DNA from: Chelatococcus caeni
Lineage (GTDB): Bacteria > Pseudomonadota > Alphaproteobacteria > Rhizobiales > Beijerinckiaceae
Direction: 5' to 3'
Assembly: GCF_014196925.1 (NCBI RefSeq)
Contig: NZ_JACIEN010000002.1
Location: forward strand, 744,001-808,000
Length of the DNA: 64,000 nucleotides
Shown here piece by piece: positions 8,943 through 16,790 of this stretch. Both the position numbers and the translations under genes were made by a program. The number at the start of each line of letters is the position of its first letter. Position 1 is the first letter of the stretch. Under the pieces are notes generated by a model, which was given only the letters and a program-made list of their open reading frames with translations, did no database searches and was not told the DNA's origin.

Positions 8943-9859
8943 CGGAAGACCTCCGCATAGCGGCGCTCGATCAGCGCGTTGCTGCCCACGACGATGAGGA
9001 CGATGGCCAGCAGCAGCAGCACGGCGACCGCGGCGCCGAGCGGCCAGTTGAGCGTGTTGAGGAATTCGTCGTAGGCCAGGGTCGAGGCCACCTTCAGCCG
9101 CCGGCCGCCGATGATGGCGGGGGTGGCGAAGGCGCTGGCGGACAGCGAGAAGACGATGATGCCGCCGGCGAGGATGCCCGGCATGATCTGCGGCAGGATG
9201 ATGCGGCCGATGACGGTGAGGGAGCCGGCGCCGAGCGACGTCGCCGCGTTCTCGATCTGCGGATCGAGACGCTGCAGCGCGGCCCAGACCGAGAGCACCA
9301 TGAAGGGCATCATCACATGGGCGAGCGCGATGACGACGCCCGTCTCCGTGAACATGAAGGGCAGCGGCCTGTCGATCAGGCCGAGCGCGATCAGCCCCTT
9401 GTTGGCGACGCCGTTCTCGCCGCCGAACAGCAATGCCCAGCCGAGCGTGCGTGCCACGACCGAGATCAGGAGCGGCCCGAGAACAACGAGCAGGAAGAGG
9501 CCCTTCCACGGCGGGCGCATGCGGTGGAGGATGTAAGCCTCCGGCGCGCCGAGCAGTGCGGTCAGCACCGTCGCGAGCGCGGCGATGCGGAAGGTGCGCA
9601 CGAACATCTCGAGGAAATAGCCGTCCGACCAGATCTCGGCCCAGTTCTTCAGGACGAGGACGGGCTCGATCCCCGTGTACTGCCCCCAGTTGTGGAACGA
9701 GAGCAGGACCGTCATCGCAAGCGGCACGACGAGCACCGCGACGAACAAGGCGAGGGCGGGCAGGACGAGCGCCCAGGGCGCCCTCTGCGCGGAGGCGCTG
9801 GTGCTGGCAGCCGCTGCGGCCGGCGGGGCGGCGGTGGTCGTGGCGGCGGTCGCGGTCAT
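8939..9859 (-). CDS. ABC transporter permease, spermidine/putrescine type (PotB-like)
   Basis: A 306-residue permease with an unusually Ala/Thr-rich cytoplasmic N-terminus (residues 2-25). The first membrane span follows (ALVLPALALFVAVLVVPL), with further spans and EAA loop AATSLGAGSLTVIGRIILPQ. It pairs with the adjacent PotC-like permease. Both ends overlap neighbouring genes by four bases, so the ATPase and two permeases are translated in a coupled series. Confidence 0.92.
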   Translation of the reverse strand: MTATAATTTAAPPAAAAASTSASAQRAPWALVLPALALFVAVLVVPLAMTVLLSFHNWGQYTGIEPVLVLKNWAEIWSDGYFLEMFVRTFRIAALATVLTALLGAPEAYILHRMRPPWKGLFLLVVLGPLLISVVARTLGWALLFGGENGVANKGLIALGLIDRPLPFMFTETGVVIALAHVMMPFMVLSVWAALQRLDPQIENAATSLGAGSLTVIGRIILPQIMPGILAGGIIVFSLSASAFATPAIIGGRRLKVASTLAYDEFLNTLNWPLGAAVAVLLLLAIVLIVVGSNALIERRYAEVFR

Positions 9860-10905
9860 GCCTCGCCTCCCCGGCGCAGGCCCATGTCCTCGGCCCGCCA
9901 GACGAGGCGCACGGCCTCGCCCTCGGCCGGTTGCCGCTCGCCGTTGTTCTGCCGCACCACGAGGGCGGCGCCGCACTCCGTCTCGCACTGGAAGAGCCAG
10001 TGGTTGCCCTGGAAGATGCGGTTCGCGATCCGGGCCGCAAGGCCGTCGGCCGTGCCGTCGGCGAAGGCCACCTTCTCCGGGCGCACGGTGATCGTGACGG
10101 CGCCGGAGGGACCAGCCGGCGCCGGCCACCGGCAGGAGCCGGCGACGAGCACCCGGCCGCTGCCGTTCGGCCGGACCTCGGCCGGGAACTCGTTGGTCTT
10201 GCCGAGGAAGTGCGAGACGAAGGCCGAGGCCGGGCGCTCGTAGGTCTCGTGCGGGGTGCCGATCTGCTCGATGCGCCCCTTGCTCATGACGACGATGCGG
10301 TCCGACAGCGCCATGGCCTCGGTCTGGTCGTGGGTGACGAGCACGGTCGTCGTGCCGAGGTTGCGCTGGATCTGGCGCAGCTCGATCTGCATGTCCTCGC
10401 GCAGCTTGGCGTCGAGATTGGACAGCGGCTCGTCGAGCAGCAGCACGTCCGGCCGGATGACGAGCGCGCGGGCGAGCGCCACGCGCTGCTGCTGGCCGCC
10501 GGACATGCGGCGCGGGTGGCGCTCGCCGTAGCCGGCGAGCCCGACCATGGCGAGGGCGTCGCGCACGCGTGCCTCCCGCTCGGCGCGCGGCACGCCGCGC
10601 ATCTCGAGGCCGAAGGCGATGTTCTCGGCCGCCGTCAGGTGCGGGAAGAGCGCGTAGCTCTGGAAGACGATGCCGAGCCCGCGCCTCGCCGGCCTGACCC
10701 GCGCAAGGTCGCGCCCGTCGAGGCGGATCGCGCCGCCGGAGGGATCGAGGAACCCCGCGATCATCTGCAGGGTCGTGGTCTTGCCGCAGCCGGAGGGGCC
10801 GAGGAACGAGATGAACTCGCCCTTCGCCACGCTGAGGCAGAAGCCCTCGACGGCGACGTGGCCGCCGAAGCGCTTGCTGACATGGTCGAGTTCGAGGAAG
10901 GCCAC
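9856..10905 (-). CDS. ABC transporter ATP-binding protein (PotA-like)
   Basis: A 349-residue ATPase. Walker A is GPSGCGKT (36-43), signature MSGGQ (134-138), Walker B VLLLDE (154-159) and switch H192. A C-terminal extension of about 110 residues is consistent with the TOBE/OB regulatory domain of the PotA/MalK class. It powers the two coupled permeases. A 112-bp gap carrying two hairpins separates it from the binding-protein gene, although both are on one strand and likely in one operon. Confidence 0.94.
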   Translation of the reverse strand: MAFLELDHVSKRFGGHVAVEGFCLSVAKGEFISFLGPSGCGKTTTLQMIAGFLDPSGGAIRLDGRDLARVRPARRGLGIVFQSYALFPHLTAAENIAFGLEMRGVPRAEREARVRDALAMVGLAGYGERHPRRMSGGQQQRVALARALVIRPDVLLLDEPLSNLDAKLREDMQIELRQIQRNLGTTTVLVTHDQTEAMALSDRIVVMSKGRIEQIGTPHETYERPASAFVSHFLGKTNEFPAEVRPNGSGRVLVAGSCRWPAPAGPSGAVTITVRPEKVAFADGTADGLAARIANRIFQGNHWLFQCETECGAALVVRQNNGERQPAEGEAVRLVWRAEDMGLRRGGEA

Positions 10906-10934
10906 GGCCGTGTCCCATGAAAGGAGGAGTGGAG

Positions 10935-10957
10935 GGCGCCGGCTGCCGGCCGGCGCC
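10935..10957 (-). other. Intergenic hairpin between binding-protein and ATPase genes
   Basis: GGCGCCGGC-TGCCG-GCCGGCGCC is a perfect 9-bp stem with a 5-nt loop. It is the second of two hairpins in the 112-bp gap after the binding-protein gene. It probably marks transcript processing or partial termination. Confidence 0.5.
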
Positions 10958-10987
10958 GCGAGCAGGGTCGAAGGGGGCGCGCGACGG

Positions 10988-11012
10988 CGGCTGCGCGGAT
11001 GCCGCGCAGCCG
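10988..11012 (-). other. Hairpin immediately after the ABC binding-protein gene
   Basis: CGGCTGCGCGG-ATG-CCGCGCAGCCG is a perfect 11-bp stem with a 3-nt loop. It begins 5 nt beyond the binding-protein stop codon. It has no U-run. Such structures after the first cistron commonly protect the binding-protein mRNA and lower downstream expression; that role is inferred here. Confidence 0.55.
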
Positions 11013-11017
11013 GAGGG

Positions 11018-12052
11018 TCAGCGCTCGACCTCGCGGTTCCAGCGCTTGGTCCACTCCTCGCGCTTGGGATTGATGCGCGCCCAGTCGGGATTGTAGAGCG
11101 CCTTCACCCGCTCGCCGATGGGCGCCATCCGCCCGAGCTCGGCGGGCACCTCGACGTTCCTGTTGACCGGGCCGTAGCCGTAATCCCTGAGCAGCACGAG
11201 CTGCAGCTCCGGCTTCAGCAGCGCCTTGACGAATGCCGAGGCGAGGGGCGAGACGCCCGGCTTCTCGATCGGGCAGGCCGAGGCGAGCAGCGTGACGGCG
11301 CCTTCCTTGGGATAGACGAAGTCGACGGGGAAGCCGGTATTGGCGAAGGACTGCGCCCGGCCGGTGCCCCAGACGGCGAGCGCCGCCTGCCCCGACTGGA
11401 AGAGCTCGGTCATCTTGCCCGGCGAGGGCTCGTAGGCGAGGACGTTGGCGTTGACCTCCTTCATCGCCTTGAAGCCCGGCTCGATGTCGTCCTCGCCGCC
11501 GCCGTTCATGCGGGCGAACATGAGCAGCGTGTAAAGGCCGTAGGTGTTGTTGATCGGCGGGATGACGATGAGGTTCTTGAACTTCGGATCCTTGAGGTCG
11601 TCCCAGGACGCCGGGGCGCTCCAGCCCTTCTCGGCGAACAGATCCTTGTTGTAGACGAGGCCGGTGGCGACGAGGCCGATGGCCACCGCCCGGTCGTCCT
11701 TGAAGCGCGCCGCGTCGTAGAGATCGGCCGCAGGCAGGTCCGCGATGCGGCCGCAGAAGCCGAGCTCGATCGCCTGATACATCGGCCCGTCGTCGACGAT
11801 GGCGACGTCGATCTGCTGGTTGCCCTTCTGCGCCTGGAGCTTGGCGAGCGTATCGGTCGAATTGCCGGCGACGTACTGGACCTTGACGCCGTGCTCCTTC
11901 TCGAACTGCGGGATGACCTCGTCGCGCATGGTCTTTTCGAAGGAGCCGCCGTAGCCGGCGACATAAAGCACTTTCTCCTGCGCGAAAGCGGGCGGGGCGA
12001 ACGCCATCGTTGCCGCGAGACTGGCCGCGGCGATCAGCTGTGAGCGGTGCAT
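11018..12052 (-). CDS. ABC transporter substrate-binding protein (PotD/Fe3+-type, extracellular solute-binding family 1-like)
   Basis: A 344-residue periplasmic protein. The Sec signal peptide covers residues 1-24, with likely cleavage at AFAQ (MHRSQLIAAASLAATMAFA start). The mature part opens EKVLYVAGYGGSFEKTMR and continues with a typical PotD-like two-lobed fold. The ATG at 12052 was chosen because the signal peptide starts there, although the frame is open further upstream. It is the first gene of the nine-gene operon and lies opposite a LysR-type regulator gene. The ligand is not deducible; the downstream oxidases suggest an amine, opine or imino acid. Confidence 0.9.
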   Translation of the reverse strand: MHRSQLIAAASLAATMAFAPPAFAQEKVLYVAGYGGSFEKTMRDEVIPQFEKEHGVKVQYVAGNSTDTLAKLQAQKGNQQIDVAIVDDGPMYQAIELGFCGRIADLPAADLYDAARFKDDRAVAIGLVATGLVYNKDLFAEKGWSAPASWDDLKDPKFKNLIVIPPINNTYGLYTLLMFARMNGGGEDDIEPGFKAMKEVNANVLAYEPSPGKMTELFQSGQAALAVWGTGRAQSFANTGFPVDFVYPKEGAVTLLASACPIEKPGVSPLASAFVKALLKPELQLVLLRDYGYGPVNRNVEVPAELGRMAPIGERVKALYNPDWARINPKREEWTKRWNREVER

Positions 12053-12161
12053 GAGCTTTGATTCCCCTGTTGGCCAGGACGCAGGGGGCGGCTTTTTCTG
12101 TCTCACCCGCGTCCTGAGTGCCCTCAAATCCTTCCAAAGAAGCGGATTGATCGTCAAATTC

Positions 12162-12195
12162 ATAATGATATCTTTGTTATAAACGAATGTTATGA
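12162..12195. promoter_or_regulatory. AT-rich divergent promoter with candidate LysR site
   Basis: In this GC-rich window the stretch ATAA-N11-TTAT (12162-12180), followed by a second GTTAT (12189-12193), stands out. It sits between the ABC operon and the LysR gene. Interrupted ATAA/TTAT dyads with an 11-bp spacer resemble the T-N11-A type sites of LysR regulators. The assignment is inferred from position and symmetry only. Confidence 0.4.
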
Positions 12196-12206
12196 TCGGG
12201 AACGCG

Positions 12207-13115
12207 ATGGCGCGGATCAATCTGAGGCAGGTGGAGGCGTTCCGCGCCGTGATGCTGTCGGGCAGCGTCACGGCGGCCGCCGCGGTGATGGGCGTGACGC
12301 AGCCGGCGATCAGCCGCATGCTGCGCGACCTGCAGTCGTCCCTGAACATGCGGCTGTTCGAGAAGAAGGGGAGCGGCCTCGTTCCCACGGCCGCCGCCAG
12401 CGCCCTCTATGCGGAGGTGGAGCGCTCCTTCCTCGGCCTCGACCGCATCCTCGCGGCGGCCGAGGAGATCCGCACGCGCCGCACGGGCATGCTGCGCGTC
12501 GCCGCCCTGCCGGCGCTCGCCAACGGCTTCCTGCCGCGCTTCTCGGGCGGCTTCCTGCTCGAGCGGCCCAATCTCAGCTTCGCGCTGTTCGGCGTGATCT
12601 CGCCGATCGTCGTCGACTGGGTCCTGAACCTGCAGTGCGACGTCGGCTTCGCCGAGGTGCCGATCGCCCATTCCGGCCTGCCGATGAGCCGCATGCCGGC
12701 CCTGGCGCGGGTCGCCGTGCTGCCCCGGGGGCATCGGCTCGAGAGCAGGGCCGTCCTCGAGCCGCGGGATTTCGAGGGCGAGACCTTCATCTCGCTCATG
12801 CCGAGCAGCTCCGGCCGGCACCTCATCGACAACATCTTCGCCAAGGCGGGGGTCTCCCGCGTCCTGCGCGTGGAGACCGCCCTGTCGGAGATCATGTGCG
12901 GGCTCGTCGCCTCGGGCCTCGGCGTGTCCATCTGCGATCCCTTCACCGCGGCCGAATACGCCTCGCGCGGCGTCGTCGCCCGCCCCTTCCTGCCGCGCAT
13001 CGACTTCGACTTCGCGGCGGTGTTTCCGCCCCATCGAAGCCCGTCGCCCGTCGCCGTGGAATTCGTCGAGGCCTTCGCGCACCACATCGAAGGCCTCGGG
13101 CTCATTCCAACATAG
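12207..13115 (+). CDS. LysR-family transcriptional regulator
   Basis: A 302-residue LysR regulator. The N-terminal winged helix-turn-helix has FRAVMLSGSVTAAAAVMGVT (recognition helix follows in QPAISRMLRDLQ). The C-terminal part is a periplasmic-binding-protein-like effector domain. ATG 12207 starts the usual MARINLRQVEAF and has a weak GGGAA upstream; an in-frame ATG at 12192 would add five residues. It is divergent from the amine/opine ABC-oxidase operon and likely controls it, responding to the imported compound or a metabolite. Confidence 0.92.
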   Translation: MARINLRQVEAFRAVMLSGSVTAAAAVMGVTQPAISRMLRDLQSSLNMRLFEKKGSGLVPTAAASALYAEVERSFLGLDRILAAAEEIRTRRTGMLRVAALPALANGFLPRFSGGFLLERPNLSFALFGVISPIVVDWVLNLQCDVGFAEVPIAHSGLPMSRMPALARVAVLPRGHRLESRAVLEPRDFEGETFISLMPSSSGRHLIDNIFAKAGVSRVLRVETALSEIMCGLVASGLGVSICDPFTAAEYASRGVVARPFLPRIDFDFAAVFPPHRSPSPVAVEFVEAFAHHIEGLGLIPT

Positions 13116-13247
13116 GCGCGATTTTCGAGGGCACGTCCCGGGCTGGTGGCGGACCGCGTCGAGACGTTGCGTGCGGGTTCCTAGATGCCGCGAGCATGAT
13201 CGTCCACGGGTGCCGGACGCGGCATGGCCGTGCTCCAAATGCTATTT

Positions 13248-13257
13248 CTGTTATGAC
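13248..13257. promoter_or_regulatory. Element CTGTTATGAC upstream of the Liv-type operon
   Basis: The 10-bp sequence CTGTTATGAC lies about 110 bp before the first gene of the Liv-type operon. It recurs exactly at 25444-25453 between the SDR and LysR genes at the far end of the same cluster. A shared regulator site (the LysR encoded at 25515) is a reasonable inference. The rest of the 13116-13364 gap shows no other feature. Confidence 0.35.
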
Positions 13258-13364
13258 GCGGATCGTTCTGCCGCTCGCACGGGCACCGCTTCATAGTTCT
13301 CCCGACATCGAGGAAGCCCCGCCGCGCTCCTGCGCTCCGGGGCTCTCTGCAGGGAGAGCGTCGC

Positions 13365-14258
13365 GTGGCGGCACAGGTGCTTGGGTTCGTTGGTCTTGGC
13401 CGCATGGGCGGCCCCATGAGCGGCCGGCTCGTCGAGGCCGGCTACGAGGTATGCGTCTTCGACGCGAACGGTGCCGCCCTCGAGGCGGCCGTCGGCCAGG
13501 GTGCGCGGGCCGCATCCTCGCCGTCCGATCTCGCATCCCGCGCCGACATCGTCTTCGTCAGCCTGCCGACGCCGGACATCGTCAGGGCGGTTGTGCTGGG
13601 CGAGGGCGGGATCGCCTCCGGCAGCCGCGCGCGGATCGTGGTGGACCTGTCGACCAGCGGGCCGCGGACGGCCAAGCTCCTCGCAGAGGGCCTCGCGAAG
13701 AGCGGCAAGATCGGCGTCGATGCCCCCGTGAGCGGCGGCATCGCCGGCGCCAGGAACGGCACGCTCGCCGTCATGGTGTCCTGCCCGCGGGAGACCTACG
13801 AGACGCTCGAACCCATCCTCAAGATCTTCGGGCGGCTGTTCTACACCGGCGAGAAGCCGGGCCTCGCGCAGACGGCCAAGCTCGCCAACAACCTCCTCGC
13901 CGCCGCGGCGCTCGTGGTCTCCTCGGAGGCCGTCGTGATGGGGGTCAAGGCCGGCATCGACCCCAAGGTCCTCATCGACATCCTCAATGCCAGCACGGGC
14001 CGCAACAGCGCGACCCAGGACAAGTTCCCGCGCGCCATCCTGACCCGCACCTTCGACTTCGGCTTTGCGACGGGGCTTTCCTACAAGGACGTGCGCCTTT
14101 GCATCGACGAGGCCGAGGCGATGGGCGTGCCGATGGTCGCCGGCGCCATCGTCCGGCAGATGCTGGCCGTCACCAACGCCAAATTCGGCCCGGATTCCGA
14201 CTTCACCTCCATCGCCAAGGTGGTCGAGGAGTGGGCCGGCGTCGAAATCCGGGGCTGA
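13365..14258 (+). CDS. NAD(P)-dependent beta-hydroxyacid dehydrogenase (3-hydroxyisobutyrate dehydrogenase family)
   Basis: A 297-residue dehydrogenase that oxidises or reduces a beta-hydroxyacid. The Rossmann motif is GFVGLGRMGGPMSG (7-20), the substrate loop DAPVSGG (119-125) is canonical, and catalytic K172 with N176 is in AKLANN. These match the HIBADH/GarR/tartronate-semialdehyde reductase family. It uses a GTG start, chosen because AGGGAGAG sits about 6 bp upstream. It opens the Liv-type operon. The exact substrate is unknown; compare the divergent second family member at 33907. Confidence 0.9.
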   Translation: MAAQVLGFVGLGRMGGPMSGRLVEAGYEVCVFDANGAALEAAVGQGARAASSPSDLASRADIVFVSLPTPDIVRAVVLGEGGIASGSRARIVVDLSTSGPRTAKLLAEGLAKSGKIGVDAPVSGGIAGARNGTLAVMVSCPRETYETLEPILKIFGRLFYTGEKPGLAQTAKLANNLLAAAALVVSSEAVVMGVKAGIDPKVLIDILNASTGRNSATQDKFPRAILTRTFDFGFATGLSYKDVRLCIDEAEAMGVPMVAGAIVRQMLAVTNAKFGPDSDFTSIAKVVEEWAGVEIRG

Positions 14259-14279
14259 GCATCGAGCGCGAGGGCCGCC

Positions 14280-15683
14280 ATGACCGCGTCCGCGAAACAC
14301 CAATTCCTTGCCGGCCGGCTGGCGCGCCGGGCGCTGGATGCTGCGGGCGGGCCCCTGCCGGAGGCCGTTGCGGCGAAGGCGAGGACATGCCTCATCGATT
14401 TCATGTCCTGCGCCTTCGAGGCGCGCGACCTGCCGTGGAGCCGGCAGGCGCTCGCGGTGACGAAGGCGACCGGGACGGGCGCCCACGTCGTCGGCTTCGA
14501 CCATGTCGCCTGGCCACGCGATGCGGCCTTCGTCAATGCCACGCTCGGGCACGGGCTGGTGCGCGAGGACATGCATGCCGGCAGCATCAGCCACCACGGC
14601 GTCGTCGTCTGGCCGGTGCTGCTCGCCCTGGCGCAGCGCCGGCCCGTCTCGGGGGGCGATCTCCTCAGGGCCGCCGTGATCGGTTATGAAGCCGGCTGCA
14701 GGATCGGCCGCGCGCTGTTCGACGCCGATCTCGCCCGTCTCTTCCGGCCGACGGGGCTCACCGCGCCGCTGGGCGCCTCGCTCGCGGCGGCCCGGCTCCT
14801 CGATTTCGACGCCGAACAGGCGACCTCGGCCCTCTCGCTCGCGGCGAATACCGTCGGCGGCTTGAACCAATGGCCGCATCACGGCGGCAGCGAGATGTAT
14901 TTCCAGCCCGCCTTCGCCGCCCGCAATACCGTCACGGCGGTGGAACTGGCGGAAGCGGGCGCCTTCGCGTCGCCCGACATTCTCGAGGGCGAGGCCGGCC
15001 TCTTCGCGGCCTTCGCCCGCAGGCTGCCGCCGGACGGGATCGAGCTGTTCGCGGATGGGCATTTCGAGATCCTCGACGTCTACAACAAGCCCGTTCCGGC
15101 CTGCAATTTCGCCCAGACGCCATGCCAGGCCGCGGTCGCGGCGCTGCAAGAGGCGGGTGCCGGCTCCGAGGCCGTCCGATCCGTGTCGATCCGGGTGACC
15201 AGGGCGGCGCTGCGCTATCCGGGCTGCGACTTCGCTGGCCCGTACGAGCGGCCGCTGCAGGCCAAGATGAGCATCCAGTTCGGCGTTGCCGCCGCCCTCG
15301 CGCGGGGGGCGATCGAGGAGGCGAACTACGCCCGTCTCGCCGACGCGGAGATCATGCGCCTCGTGTCGGTGACGCGCCTCTCGGAAGACGCGGCGCTCAC
15401 CGCCGCCTTCCCGGCCGCGCAGGGGGCCGAGGTCGTCCTCGGCCTTGCCGACGGCAGGCGGATCGCCCGGCGGCTCGAGGACGTGGTGCATGCGACGGCC
15501 GACGACGTGCGCCGGCGCTTTCGCGAGGCGGCCGGTGCCGTGCTCGGCGAGCGCCGGGCGCGCGAGATCGAGGCCTTCGTGGACGATCTCGACGCAATCG
15601 CCGATGCCGGGCGCCTGCTCGTGCTGTGCGCTCCGAGGGGCGAAGCCAAGCGGCGTGCCGAACCTCTGTCGGCCGCCGAATAA
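14280..15683 (+). CDS. MmgE/PrpD family protein
   Basis: A 467-residue MmgE/PrpD-fold protein, the usual length. The N-terminal all-helical domain contains the family-like HGLVREDMHAGSISHHG and a later segment has NKPVPACNFAQTPCQAAV. Characterised members include 2-methylcitrate dehydratase and cis-aconitate decarboxylase; many others are uncharacterised. It follows the hydroxyacid dehydrogenase by 21 bp. Two short hairpins (15691-15732) separate it from the transporter genes. It probably dehydrates, decarboxylates or epimerises a tricarboxylate-like or aromatic-derived acid, but no specific reaction can be claimed. Confidence 0.88.
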   Translation: MTASAKHQFLAGRLARRALDAAGGPLPEAVAAKARTCLIDFMSCAFEARDLPWSRQALAVTKATGTGAHVVGFDHVAWPRDAAFVNATLGHGLVREDMHAGSISHHGVVVWPVLLALAQRRPVSGGDLLRAAVIGYEAGCRIGRALFDADLARLFRPTGLTAPLGASLAAARLLDFDAEQATSALSLAANTVGGLNQWPHHGGSEMYFQPAFAARNTVTAVELAEAGAFASPDILEGEAGLFAAFARRLPPDGIELFADGHFEILDVYNKPVPACNFAQTPCQAAVAALQEAGAGSEAVRSVSIRVTRAALRYPGCDFAGPYERPLQAKMSIQFGVAAALARGAIEEANYARLADAEIMRLVSVTRLSEDAALTAAFPAAQGAEVVLGLADGRRIARRLEDVVHATADDVRRRFREAAGAVLGERRAREIEAFVDDLDAIADAGRLLVLCAPRGEAKRRAEPLSAAE

Positions 15684-15690
15684 GCCAATT

Positions 15691-15732
15691 CCGGCGCTGG
15701 GGCGCCGGCCAAAGAGAGCCGCCCAAGCGGCT
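15691..15732 (+). other. Two tandem short hairpins before the Liv-type permease
   Basis: CCGGCGC-TGGG-GCGCCGG (15691-15708) and AGCCGC-CCAA-GCGGCT (15717-15732) are perfect stems of 7 and 6 bp, the first starting 7 nt after the MmgE/PrpD stop. They may separate enzyme and transporter segments of the transcript. No U-run follows. Confidence 0.4.
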
Positions 15733-15829
15733 GGAAGAACCGGGAGGAACGTGGCGCGATGCACGCTTCAGTCATGTCGACAGTCTGGCGCGTGGGCGCC
15801 AGCGGGCACCGGATGCGGAGGACAGGCCC

Positions 15830-16789
15830 GTGACCGCGCCCCAGATCATCGAGAACATCCTGCAGGCGCTCGTCGCCGGCGTGCTCGTCGGCTCGCTCTA
15901 TGGGCTTATGTGCGTCGGGCTGGCGCTCATCTTCGGCGTCATGCGCGTGATCAACTTCGCCCACGGCGACTTCATGATGCTGGGCATGTACGCCGCCTAC
16001 TATATCTTCACGGCGCTCGGCATCCACGTGCTCTTCGGCAACGGCTTCGGGCCCTATGTGGCGGCGGTGCTCGCCGGGCCGCTGCTGTTCGTCGTCGGCT
16101 ACGGCATTCACCGGGCGCTGATCTCGCAGGTGACGGGAACGCGCACGCTCGGCCTCGACGGCGAGGGCCATTACGCCCAGCTCGTCCTGACGCTCGGCAT
16201 CGCGCTCATCCTGCAGAACGGCGCGCTCATCGCCTTCGGCTCCATGCCCGTGTCGATCCGCACGCCGCTGTCGATCAGCGCCTGGGAGCTCGGGCCCTTC
16301 TGGGGCGACTTCGTCAGCGTCTTCATCAACAAGTCCCGCGGCATCGCCGCCCTGATATCGGGGGTGGTGATTGCCGGCATCGCGCTCGTCATCACGCATT
16401 CGCGTCTCGGCAAGGCGTTGCGCGCCTCGGCCGACAATCCCGTGGCGGCGACCTACATGGGCATCGACGTCGACCGCGCGCACCGCGTCGCCTTCGGGCT
16501 CGGCGTCGCCATCACGGCGGTGGCGGGCGGCCTGCTCGCCACGACCTATCCGTTCCACCCCTTCGTCGGGCTCGAATACGTCATCGTCATGTATGCCGGC
16601 GTCGTGCTCGGCGGCATGGGCAGCATCATGGGCGCCTTCTGGGGCGGCATGACCATCGGCCTTGTGCAGCAGATGTCGACGCTCGTCCTGCCGACGCAGC
16701 TCCAGAACACCGCGATCTTCGTGATGTTCCTGCTGATCGTCTTCCTGAGGCCGCAAGGGTTCTTCGGCCGCGTCGTGGAGAGGACGTGA
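15830..16789 (+). CDS. Branched-chain amino acid-type ABC permease (LivH family)
   Basis: A 319-residue multi-spanning permease. The N-terminal region LVGSLYGLMCVGLALIFGVM and the family signature INFAHGDFMMLGMYAAYY identify LivH-type subunits of hydrophobic-amino-acid/aromatic-acid importers. It has a GTG start at 15830 preceded by GCGGAGGA. The stop is one base before the next start, which points to translational coupling with the LivM-LivG fusion. Confidence 0.93.
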   Translation: MTAPQIIENILQALVAGVLVGSLYGLMCVGLALIFGVMRVINFAHGDFMMLGMYAAYYIFTALGIHVLFGNGFGPYVAAVLAGPLLFVVGYGIHRALISQVTGTRTLGLDGEGHYAQLVLTLGIALILQNGALIAFGSMPVSIRTPLSISAWELGPFWGDFVSVFINKSRGIAALISGVVIAGIALVITHSRLGKALRASADNPVAATYMGIDVDRAHRVAFGLGVAITAVAGGLLATTYPFHPFVGLEYVIVMYAGVVLGGMGSIMGAFWGGMTIGLVQQMSTLVLPTQLQNTAIFVMFLLIVFLRPQGFFGRVVERT

Positions 16790-16790
16790 C

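Noticed and set aside
15691-15732. Tandem hairpins as a REP/ERIC-like dispersed repeat
   Set aside because: The two stems differ from each other and from the other intergenic hairpins, so there is no repeated family in this window.
13251-15764. 837-codon minus-strand open frame
   Set aside because: Opposite the hydroxyacid dehydrogenase and MmgE/PrpD genes, which have conserved catalytic motifs; the antisense frame has none.
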